Below are positions 26,801-37,400 of a stretch of DNA of 64,000 nucleotides, piece after piece. The DNA comes from Cardiocondyla obscurior (taxonomy: Eukaryota > Arthropoda > Insecta > Hymenoptera > Formicidae): contig NC_091876.1 of the NCBI RefSeq assembly GCF_019399895.1, positions 3,944,381 through 4,008,380 of the forward strand, written 5' to 3'. Each line of letters opens with the position of its first letter. Position 1 is the stretch's first letter. A program made the translations under genes and the position numbers. The notes under the pieces are model-generated. The model was not told the DNA's origin, searched no databases, and worked only from the letters and a program-made list of their open reading frames with translations.

Positions 26801-28749
26801 CTTTACTAAAATATGCTAGTCCTGTTGAACCTACGTAAGTTTAAGTACATTATAACCATTTAATACACTGTATACAAGTGTTACAAACTCTCGCTATTTC
26901 TGCTTTGCTTCGTGCATGAAAGTTCCCTACTATAGTTTTTTTTTTCTTATTTTCATAAAAGTGAAAGGAATGAATGCGTGTCTGGAAGTTAGGTTAGAGA
27001 TTAGGATCAAGATCCTTGAAGATTGATTTAATTTCTTTGCAAATCGTGATCAAGATATCTGGCGCGTTGTCATGATGACTAAATCAAAAAGCTAATCGAT
27101 CGCTTCATTGTTTGATTATTTTATGTTTTAGGAAGGTGTAATGGATTAATACTGATTTCTACTTCTTCGCTCAAAACATTAACGGATTCCTAGAAAAAAG
27201 TCATATTCTACGAGAGTGATACTCGATTTAACGCATTTAGAGATATAACAAGATTATGAGATTATAATATTAACTTGTACGCAAATCTTTTAATGCTTAA
27301 TGTTTTTTTGTTCTTATTTATTTTTTGTATTTGCAAAAGTTGCTTCAATTAATTTAATCAGCATACATTTTTACTTTATTATAATTAAATGCGCACACAT
27401 ACCTAATCTTTTTTTTTTTACTACATACGGCTTTTCTTCCTTCTTATATTTGCATATTCCTTGATGTTATGCACTGCTTTATAATAATGAACTATTACGA
27501 TTTTAGCATTAAGAAGAAGTTGAAGAAACCAAAAGAAATGGTTACTGCAAACAACGTTACAACTTCCGCCACTACTCAAGTTTGTAATGTCGTGAAAAAT
27601 GACACCACAAATGCGAATAATCTTTCGTCTCAAGAAAATGAAAAGACAAACGTGAATGTATCTAAAGTTCAAATTATTGGCGAAAATTCAACGAATTTTT
27701 CAAGTCAAGCAGCAGTAAAGTCCAACGACATTAACATTGATAAAAAGCAACATAGTAATAAATATAAAGACAAACATAGCACAGAAAATAGTGCAGTAAG
27801 TCATCAGCAAGCATCAGAAGGCACTGCGGTTTCCGTTAATAATTTTACAGTTGGTAAAATTTCCGTAGTACCTACAGCACAATTAATGGCTCAAAAGCCA
27901 AGCAAGAGTCACGTTGAGAAATTTAATTTCATGGATTTAACAAACAGTTCCCTATCTATAACACGTGTTGATTATGACAAGTTAACGACGAAGCTAAATG
28001 ACACAATAATAGAAGACAGAGTTTCTATTACAGCGTGCCCGGAACCTGTAAGTCATCCAAAAACGAACGAAATTTCTCAAGCTGGACATCATTCCGTATA
28101 CAGACAAGATACTTCCTATTCAACACAAGCTTTGAAACATAGGTTTTTACAGGAAAATGCAGATATTAAATGCGATAAGAGGTTAGATGATAAAAATGTC
28201 GATGCAATGATTAACAAAACTGATAAGAAAGAAAAAAAACGGGAACGATGTGTGGAAGTCAAACATAAATCGTCGCACGATCAGAAAAAGAGAAAGAAAG
28301 AACACAAGATGATTGAACAACAGATAGGGCCTAACCAAGACGTAGTGCCTATGCCACAGCAAACGACCCTTTCAAAAGAGGAACAAGAACAAAGGCAAAA
28401 CGAAGAGACAATTGCTGCGACTAATTTCCTCAGTCAGATCATTAACGATGATTCACCGCCGCGAGGATTAACAGATAAAAGGAAAGACGGTTTCATTACG
28501 GATGATGCCTTAGGAAACGCAGTACAACCAACAGAACAGGAAAAAGATGTTCAAATGGTAATGAGGTCATTGAAGGAGTTGCAGGAGTTACAAGAGATGA
28601 AATTCTCTCCTAATAATTCACCGGTCGGTGGTACCATACAAAAGCCCGGTAAATCGAACGCGCAGTATGTTACTTATCAAGAGGATTACCAACGATTGTA
28701 TCTCAAGAAAGAAGATAAAATGAGGTCTAAAGAAGAAGCACAATGGTAG
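20899..28749 (+). CDS. UBN1: ubinuclein (UBN1/2, yemanuclein homologue), HIRA-complex H3.3 chaperone subunit
   Basis: Joined constitutive exons: 20899-21093, 23794-23916, 23985-24086, 24172-24447, 24519-24690, 24778-25207, 25290-25451, 25585-25665, 26455-26571, 26655-26834 and 27507-28749, giving 1026 aa. The N-terminus has the ubinuclein signature CPEFNYAQL (about 53-61). The Hpc2-related domain (about 70-167) includes KKRHKYDDYVDLGAGYDEND and GGFYINCGALEFRA; in this family it binds histone H3.3-H4. An 11-Asn run (176-186) and an acidic Ser/Asp/Glu tract follow. Residues from about 418 to 613 match the ubinuclein middle region (LRILNSPSIRLQTYGHLVRF, then VLPLWPPGCVRLQTLLK). The C-terminal 400 residues are low complexity. 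The start is the first in-frame ATG after a stop at 20863. The role is HIRA-dependent, replication-independent deposition of H3.3; the fly orthologue acts in the germline. Intron 1 (2.7 kb) is CpG-rich; most of the rest of the gene is AT-rich. The short C-terminal ending could be alternatively spliced. Confidence 0.93.
21204..21336. repeat. (GA)n / GAGC purine-rich repeats in ubinuclein intron 1
   Basis: Two GA-rich runs, about 21204-21257 and 21304-21336, separated by a GT/G-rich stretch. They lie just after the first coding exon. Confidence 0.8.
21745..21790. repeat. (CT)n pyrimidine repeat in ubinuclein intron 1
   Basis: A CT/TTCT run about 400 bases downstream of the GA runs in the same intron, so the two are complementary in the pre-mRNA. 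Confidence 0.8.
22852..22869. repeat. (CT)n microsatellite
   Basis: A short, nearly pure CT run in ubinuclein intron 1, next to a C8 homopolymer and a T-rich run. Confidence 0.8.
24277..24312 (+). repeat. AAT/AAC trinucleotide repeat coding poly-Asn in ubinuclein
   Basis: Eleven consecutive Asn codons (AAT with two AAC interruptions) lie inside ubinuclein coding exon 4, right after the Hpc2-related domain and before an acidic Ser/Asp/Glu tract. Such tracts often vary in length between individuals. Confidence 0.85.
25909..25944 (+). other. UBN1: candidate 36-nt cassette exon of ubinuclein
   Basis: A 36-base segment is bounded by a good acceptor (TTTCTCAG) and a GTAAGG donor, inside the intron between exons 25585-25665 and 26455-26571. 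Both flanking junctions are phase 2, so including it adds 12 codons (spliced sequence PQLYWEIYRYCW after the junction residue) and skipping it keeps frame. The insertion falls within the ubinuclein middle domain. Splice sites and frame are visible; actual use is inferred. Confidence 0.55.
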
Positions 28750-30539
28750 AACCAGCGCATATTATTGCTCGTTTTAAAGTTTTTTTTTTTTTGGGAACGG
28801 TAATGAGATTAGCTATTAATTTGCGAGAGATACTAGGCGGGACTCTCAATATTTATATAATTTATATTTTGTTTCGTATGATCAAGGCTGAAGGAAATTT
28901 CTTCCACTTACATCACGCCATTATTATTGGCGAACTAAAATGTATGCAGCTATGGAGTATATGTTTATAACGATCATACTGTGTATGTCGTATACGGATT
29001 TTTAATATTTTCAAGCAAAAACCGCCAAATTATGTACATACATTATAAATTTATTAGCGGTAGTTTCGGTTGTATGTGTACAGATAAGTATATAAATTAT
29101 GAAATTCTCTAGATTACTTGAAATAAAAAAAAAAAAAAAAGATGTGGATACTCTTGAACAACAAGCATACGGCGAATGCAAAATTAAATTAATTTTTTTT
29201 TTTACATTAACTTTGTAGCCACAATAAACATGAATTAAATTCTGTTAATTTACTATAGGTATTCATAATCTAATCTTATTTCAGAACCTTTTTTTTTTGC
29301 TATAGTCTTAAAATGTAAATCAATCACAGAGACATTAACATCTCAAGACTGTATTTATAATATTAAATACAAGAAAAGACTATGAGTGACCACACAACTT
29401 TAGAGCTTTAATAATGAAAGCACATTAGTTTGCTAGTCGCCATTTGTTCGATGTATACAGATCTTGATGAGTATTTGTAAATAAGTGAGCAGCGTCCATC
29501 ATTCTGTGAATTATGTGGTCTACAAGAAATTTTATTTGAATTTATTTGACGAGCTGTCTGTGATTTTTTTTTAACTTGTGATTTTTGTACCGATTAATCG
29601 GTATTTGAACTTTTCGATTATAAAATGTGTGACACTTTTAATTGAGAATGTAAGCATTAAATGCTTTTTTAAATATAAATATCACTATGAATTATTGGTT
29701 TAAGTGAAATGATACTCTTTTTGACCACCTAAATATCACAGAGTGAGAAAAAAAAATGTCTTGTGTACTGTTCCTCGTGTTTCGGTTGTTATTATCATAA
29801 TGTATGTACGCAGAAGAAAAGAAAGAGCAGAATAATTTATTTAGTAATCATTATGCATGTTAATTTTTTTTGAAATTAAATTACTGCCTTCCGCAAAATG
29901 CTTACGAAGCTGGATATCAGATGCGCGCGATAAAGGAGCAAAAATTCACGATACTTCCACTGTACATTACCTTCGCGTCGGATATATTTTTCTTTGTCTT
30001 AACATCACAATAAAATGTATCTCCAACACTTAATGGTGTTGGAGGAGGGAGTGCGATTATCATTAAAAAGAGATTATCATTAGCTCGACCTACGTGCGAG
30101 CATCCGTTGCTTTCTCTTGCAAATTTGTATGGCTTTGTATGTGGCTTGACTGAATAATAGACACGTTAGATAATGACGAGAGACGAAAACGAGTGTGAAA
30201 GAATGAGAGAGATGTCTACAGAGACGACGACGAATGCGTGAGAGAGCGGGAGAGACGACTAGAATATTTTTGGAACGTATAAAGATGACTAGTGTATTAT
30301 ATACCGTATACCTTACCCTCTCCCATTTTACCCCTATGATACTTAGAGTATGGTTAAAAACGTCTTGTTCAATTCCGATTTGAGAATTTTCACTAAGACG
30401 ACTTAAAATATAAGTTTTGAATATTTTTTACAAAAGCAATATTATTTTTACCTTGTACTCTCTGCTTCGCGGCGCGTCATCGATGATTCGCGTGGAATTT
30501 CACTTGTAGATTTTGACCCCCTTCCGATGCTCGGCGATT
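28750..30539. other. ubinuclein 3' UTR and convergent intergenic space
   Basis: AT-rich, CpG-poor sequence with many T and A homopolymers and no coding frame that I can support. The ubinuclein transcript and the minus-strand gene ending at 30540 must both terminate here. Several AATAAA motifs occur on the plus strand; I could not assign a minus-strand signal. Confidence 0.6.
29122..29127 (+). terminator. possible polyadenylation signal of ubinuclein
   Basis: AATAAA is the first canonical signal after the ubinuclein stop (373 bases downstream) and runs into a 16-base A tract. Later AATAAA motifs near 29222 and 30010 are alternatives. Confidence 0.4.
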
Positions 30540-30822
30540 TTACTGATAAATGCAGTACGCGAAAAGGTCCAACCCCGCCATGAACAGCACGTACGACAAA
30601 AGGGAGATTTCTAAAATTGTACAACAGTCGTTCGCATCACCGGATTCGCGCATTATCGAATTTCACGTTCGATCGTCCTAGCTTACCAGCGTTTTCCGGT
30701 TGCAGATTCAAAGTGTTGTCGTAAAATATAAAATGCGTCATCGTTAAGTATACGTTGAACGCATTCGTGCAGGTCCGAACGATCCACTCGTACTCGGCGT
30801 CTAGCAATTTTTTCTCGATCAT
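30540..30822 (-). CDS. small protein with C-terminal hydrophobic segment, family not recognised
   Basis: Two exons join in frame across a 76-base GT-AG intron: 30687-30822 (from the ATG) and 30540-30610, giving 68 aa. The exon continues upstream of this ATG to a good acceptor at 30861 and stays open (FSHGAVQKKIDK), and a further exon ending at donor 30960 (GTAAGT) also joins in frame as ELSRLRENKT. The true N-terminus may therefore lie upstream, but a stop closes that frame before any Met, so I start at the first ATG. The protein begins with a charged helix-like stretch (MIEKKLLDAEYEW) and ends with ISLLSYVLFMAGLDLFAYCI, a probable membrane helix reaching almost to the C-terminus, as in tail-anchored proteins. 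It is head-to-head with the bZIP gene (about 0.45 kb between them) and convergent with ubinuclein. Open frame across two short introns makes a real gene likely. Confidence 0.6.
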
Positions 30823-30988
30823 TTTGTCAATTTTCTTTTGGACTGCCCCGTGCGAGAAAGCTACAATTTTTACTAATCGTCAGACATTGCCGAATATTTT
30901 CCTCCTCGAATCCGAGGGCAACTTTACGGCGTAGAACAAAGCGAGCGATAATTAACTTACTTTTGTTTTCTCGAAGTCGCGAGAGTTC

Positions 30989-31415
30989 CTGCCAGATTTA
31001 CAGACCTCTAACGAATTGGGGACGGCGCGCGTCTAGATTTTTTGTTCTCCGATCGCCGAATTATCTTTGAATTTTCATTCGACCTCGCTCTTATTTTCGT
31101 TTATCATCCATCTTCCCGTTCGTTTATCGCGAGTAAGCGCTCGCGCAATTTTTCGTGGTACATACGTCGGCCGTTCGCCGCGCGAAGTCGCGACGGTCGC
31201 GCGTTCTAGTGACGTAACGCGACTCAGCGGGCTGAAACTGGGCGGGGGTGGGCGGGAAGGTGGAGGCGAGACGGCGGTCCGATGTGTGACCTTGCAGTGT
31301 TTGTAAACAGACACACGTTGCCGTCGCGAACTGTTACGGACGATCGCCATCGTCGAGTGCGAGAGCCACCCCGCAGCACCTGTACATTTGTGTGTCACCG
31401 ACGCGTGCGAACGAC
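30989..31415. promoter_or_regulatory. probable bidirectional promoter of the small membrane-protein gene and CREBL2
   Basis: A CpG-rich interval separates the 5' exon of the minus-strand gene from the plus-strand bZIP gene. It holds a TGACGTAA motif at 31210-31217, a consensus-like CRE/ATF-type bZIP site, and GC-box-like GGGCGGGGGTGGGCGGG at about 31240-31257. I see no TATA box in a convincing position. Start sites cannot be placed from sequence alone. Confidence 0.45.
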
Positions 31416-34400
31416 ATGGAAGTGGAGCCGATGTGCATCGCGGAGAACGAGACGGTGAGTGGCGCGCCAATTTTTCGGCGACACGCGCCTGACAATGTGC
31501 TCGCGCGTGACGCAAACCTGCCATGAGGGGAAAATGACGGAGCCTTGCATGCACGCTAGGCGGGATTACACCACGTTGTGCAAAGAGCACGCTCGCTCGC
31601 TAGCATCGCGTTTCGATCGTCGCGATAGCACGCGCGAATCGCCAATTGCCTCAACACCCTAGCTCGCATCGATCGCGATCGCGGGATGACGGGGGGGAAG
31701 CGGGTGGGTGGACGAGGGGTTGCCGTTTTAGCTGGCCGATATTTCGTTCATGCGGTCAGGCTGGCGCCTGATTCGGCTTTGCGTTCTTTCACAGAGATGG
31801 CACTGACCACCGCCGCGATCTCTCGACGACCGATGGCGTTGCAGGTGATCGCCATTTTGTTTGACCGCGAGTGTCAGTCGAGTCTTCTCTCTCTATCTTT
31901 CTCGTCGTCTTTCTCTTTGTCTTACCCGTGGTCTTTCTCGTCGTCTTTTGTCATTATCAACGTATCGTGATTATTTCGTTGTCTTTCGTCGATGAACGGA
32001 CTCGCGAATTCGAGCTAGTCTACTCTCGGACTGAGTATCGCGTGTGGAAAGACGAGAGAGACAAACGTGAATATATTCAGCCGCGATACTTTGCGACTCG
32101 CGGTATCGTCGTCCGTGATTTTTCGTCGTGCTAGTTCGAACGGGATTTCATCACGAATATCTTGGGGGACGTAGATCGAGGATTATTTCTTTGTCGAAGT
32201 GCGAAAGTACTTGGGATGATGGACATATCAGGTATGTTCATGTACTATCATATCGTACATTTATACCGGTTACGATTTTATTAATAATAATTTAATTATG
32301 TCTTTCGATTTATGATTACGTTTTTAACCTAATTTCAGCATTAATATGTAAACCTGTTTCGCAATTTAATTTCTACCATTGTAAATTAATTTTGATTTAA
32401 TTAATTTTCGTATTCTGAATTAAATGCAGTTTTAAGAGCAATAGAAATAGCCATAATTCTTATAATATCTATAAAAGAACTTGATAACGGCAGTGATATA
32501 TCAAAAGTTACACGGTAAAATTTACCGAGTAAATTTAAATAGAGATCAGTTAACTTATTTCCTCCTCTCCAGTACATTAACCGCTCGCTCATCTACCGCC
32601 AAATGCAGAGAACAGAACGAACCGTACTCTCAACCTCGCGACGTGATTGGCCCTCCACCTTTCGATACTTCGAGAATCGCAGCCGCGCTTTGAGATTTGG
32701 CAGTTAGCCGGCTAGTCGCGAGAAGTGAGGACACGTTCACAAGCCGCTCCGCGATATTCAGTCTAATTTTTCCGAGAAGTGAGATTTTGTCGGCAATATT
32801 GCTCGCCGGACCTTCGCCGTAGCTCGCGTGATGTGCATCGATCGTCGCAGCGCATCTCGTTCGTGTCCTAGGCGCGATCGGCGGCGGAAAAGTTACACCA
32901 CGATCCGAGAAGGTAGTCTCTTCGTCGATGGACAGGCTCGCGAATTCGCGCTAGTTTACTCTTCGACTGATTGTGAGTATCGCGCGTAGGAAGACGAGAA
33001 AGACAATCGCGAATATATTCAGTCGCGATACTTTGTGACTCGTGATATCGTCGTCTGAGATTTTTCGTCGTGGTGGTTCAAATGGGAATTCATCGCTAAT
33101 ACTCTGGGGGACGTAGATCGCAGATTATTTCTTCGTCGAAATGCGAAAGTACTCGGGATGATGGACATATCAGGTATGTTCACGTACTACCGTATGGTAC
33201 ATTTATACCGGTTACGATTTTATTAATAATAATTTAATTATGTTTTTCGATTTATGATTACGTTTTCAACTTAATTTCAGCATTAATATGTAAACCTGTT
33301 TTGCAATTTAATTTCTACTATTGTTAATTAATTTTGATTTAATTAATTTTCGTATTCTGAGTTAAATGCTTTTTTGAGAGCATTAGAAATATCCATAATT
33401 CTTATAATATCTATAAAAGAACTTGATAACGGCAGTGATATATTAAAAGTTACACGGTAAAATTTATTTAGTAAATTTAAGTAGAGATCCGTTAACTTTT
33501 TTCCTCCCCTCCCGTACATTAACCGCTCGCTCATCTACCGCCAAATGCAGAGAACAGAACGAACCGTACTCTCAACCTCGCGATGTGATTGGCCCTCCAC
33601 CTTTCGATACTTCGAGAGTCGCAGCCGCGCTTCGAGATTTGGCAGTTAGTTGGCTCGTCGCGAGAAGTGAGGACATGCTCACGAACCGCTCCGCGATATT
33701 CAGACTACATTTTTCGGGAAGTGAGATTTCGTCGGCAATATTGCTCGCCGGACCTTCGCCGTGGCTCGCGCGATGAGCATCGATCGTCGCGGCGCATCCC
33801 GTTCGTGTCTCAGACGCGTTCACCGGTGGAAAAGTTATACCACGATCCGGGGAGGTAGAACCTACATGGCGCCGAGTCGACCGCGATCATGATGGCTGAG
33901 ATTCCGCGGGAGTCCGCGCGATGCCGCCAACATAAGCACGGGGAGTCGGCCGCGGCTATCGCGGTCGCGTCTTCACGAAGCTCCGCGTGGTGTCGCCGAC
34001 GTCAACACGGTGGATCGGCCGCGAGCGCGATCCGCGCGCGTCACGTTCCTGCCGACCGAGAGCCTTTTGGTCCGTGAACTGCGCAGTTGACAGAGCCCGC
34101 ACGACGCGTAGCACCGGTGAGTTTTCCCTCCAGATTATTTTTCGCGTGGCCGTCCCGGCGCGGACTCTCGGCCACCGGGCGTCGCGACGCCGTCGCGCGG
34201 CTTGACGCCGCGGCGCACCGCCCACGGTCCGCGTTTCCGCTTTTCCGCGTCGTACGTTCCGGTCCGCGTCGCGGCGGAGAAACGCCTTATATGCACACGC
34301 CGTATGTAACGTTTCGCGGCGCCTCTCGTGCCCGTACGCGTCGGTGTGTCGTCGCGACGCGCGCGTATGCGTGCGCGTCTCCGTGCTCTCTCTTTTTTCT

Positions 34401-37400
34401 TCGCCGGCGCGACGAAACTGGGACGCCCGTTCCCCGGTACCGTTCGAGATGATCGTAATTCATAAAGTGTCGCGACGTTTCCTTCGCCGCGACGCCGACG
34501 CGCCGCGCGAGGAAGACCGGGTCGATTTTAGAGTACGCCGCGCGGCGGGCGTCCGCGTCGCCCACCCGCGACGCTACTACGCAATTCATTGGCGACACCG
34601 CGCGTGTCGGCGCGGATGGCCCACCGAATTTTGAGCGGGCCGCACTTTCGCGCGGAAAAAAAGACGTCCGCTTGAGACGGCGCGCGTACCTGGCACGTAC
34701 ACCACAAACTAATCGCGAGTTATTCTTGGAACGAGGCGTTTTGCGATACCACTGCGCTGTACTCTTATTTGTATTCGCGTTCGGCACGCTTATCTCGCGA
34801 AGGGTTCTTTATCGTCGTTACTTTCGTCGACTTTTGACTCTATTCGGTAACGAAATAAAAGAAGCACGCGGAGATCGAACCGAGTCCGACCGAGTTATAT
34901 TTATAAAACAGTATTGCAGCTGCATTTCGAGAGAAGCAGCGCGTACGAAACAATCATATGTATTTAAATATACATTATTAATTGCGACACAAATGTATAT
35001 GGTATAATAGTATGTATGATACATCGGATATAATACCTGTTGATTGAATTACGCGTGAGAGATCACAGTAATTATTCAGAAATCTGATTTACCGTGAAAT
35101 TTTTATTTAGCGAGGCTTTACGGTTCAACGTTAACGCTATTCGATTTTGTTGCGTAATGTAAATATGTGCAAGCTCAATAGTAATCTTTTTAAACCTGTC
35201 ATAATTCTATCGCCGAATTATCTTTCATTACCGATTTTTGGTAAATATGTTAATTTTTATGCATCTGGTATTATATCTGATATATTATATCTGATATAAA
35301 AATATTTAGATTTAATATGATAATCTAACGGCCTTATCTACTGCGTACTGCAGCATTGATTAATTCATACTCTCTCATTCTCGTATCTATCGTCTTGTTA
35401 CGAATTCAATGCCATCCACATGAACACTCGCATCAAGAATATATATTGTTTTTTTTTTTAACTATCGGGTGGGAAGAAATAATATATTATAAAATTCATA
35501 TTTTTTAAATTGAACATTTTGTTCTTTTTTTATAGATAGATTTCTCTTTGATGCAATTATTAATTTTTATTTATACTTGCAGTTTAAATTAATTTTATTT
35601 TTTTATCGTCCTACTCATTTTTAAAAGCTGAAAAGTTTTTCCGAAATTTTTATGAAGGTTCTCGCGAAGGAGAGATTCGTGTACTAGTTTTAAAACAGAT
35701 CGTATTACATTACGTTACGAAGAAATCTACTGAGTACCATCTCGGTTAGTCGGGAAGTAATTGAGGTACTACGTAGAGGCGTCGAGGCAACGGCGTCTTT
35801 TAACGAATCCGCGATGTTTCCTTCGTATCACGTCCTTGGAAACAAGGTTCGCAATCTCGTGTCCGAACGGGGAATTACGATTGTACGTGATCGCCCGTTG
35901 TCCTTCGTGCACTTCTTCGAACATCGCCGGCGATGCAAGATGCAGGCGCGTGCGCGCTGCGTGAAACGCTTCGATGCACGCGGTTAAAGCATTTAATCGG
36001 AGTCACGATAATGAAAGAACGTACGCGAAAGTCTACCGGGAAAGGAAACGGACGACCCTTGGTCAGAGCGCTGCACCTTGCCGTCGTTCTGCAAGCTGTC
36101 GATTAAAATATTCTCTAAAATTCTAAACCTAGCGGTTGCAGCTTAGAGCGCGATATTGTCAACTTGAAAAAAAAATCACGATTTTGTTTTATTTGCGAAA
36201 GTCGTAACGACAGGTACGTTCCGGAGAACATCTCGCGTATGAAATATCTCGGGACACTATTCATTGAGTTATCTAGCAACCGCCGTCATCTCTATCGCTG
36301 AATTTCAGCGGAACTTTAATGTCCCTCGTCGCGGACGGCGGCCCCGGCGATTGTCCCCGTATGATTGTCGGTATTGCGAACGTTATCGTTCTCGTTATCA
36401 TTACCATCACCGGTGATACAGCTTTAGGGTGCAGCAGCAGCGGCACCGAGTATCATCGCTCCGGTAGTAATGTAACGGAGGATCCTCGCGTTCTCAACGC
36501 CGTCACTCGTTTCGTGCTCGTATCTCGCTGAGCCAGGTTATCACGAGAAACGCTCCAGATGTTACACAGCATTGTGCAAAAGAACCTCTCGCCCGGTGCA
36601 ATATCTTTAGCGCAATATGTGGCAGTGACTCTAACAAGTATCTTATATAGTATTGTAATTTACTAAAAATATTACTTTGCTTAGGATCGTGGAATTTCTA
36701 TATATTTCAAATTTATTAAACTTGGTAGGATTTACGAGAGGTTCTATAAATTGTATTCGCATTTATTTGTTAATTATTTTTTTAAAACAATTCGAAAGAT
36801 TTCAAAGTCCTCTTTATAACGATGCCAATCGTTACTAATATTTTTACGCATTTAATGTTACGTTTGAATCAGATTTGAAATGAAATAAATTCTTATTTAC
36901 TTTATTCAAAATTAATCTTTTTAAGAAAGAGAATTCGCGACGTGAAAAAATCGTGATTTTCTTCAGCTCGCGTCTACCTCGTATACTTTTCAAAGCTACG
37001 CACTTCCTATAAATGTATTAGAACATTAAAAACCGCGTTTTAAAAAGTAGCACAGAAAGTATATTAAATTCTGCAAAGCGTTTTCCGGTCGCTCTCCTCA
37101 AACTCGTCTTATACGTTGCGATGCGTGCCGCTCTTTGTTTTTAGTGAAATTTCTTACGAACTTGGAAACTTTGCGATTTATTTTTTTTTTACGGAGCAGG
37201 AAGTTTTGAACACGTCATCAAATTGCCGCGCGGTGTGCAAAGTGCGCACTCACGCGGTTCATTGCCTGCCGTCGTCGCAGCGGCGTATTGAATCATTTTT
37301 ATTTCCGTTTACATGCGTATTGGCCTCGCCGATTGTGGTACCTCGCGTCGTTGTCGACGCGAAAGAAATTTATATCCGCCTCGGGATATTTCGTGATACT

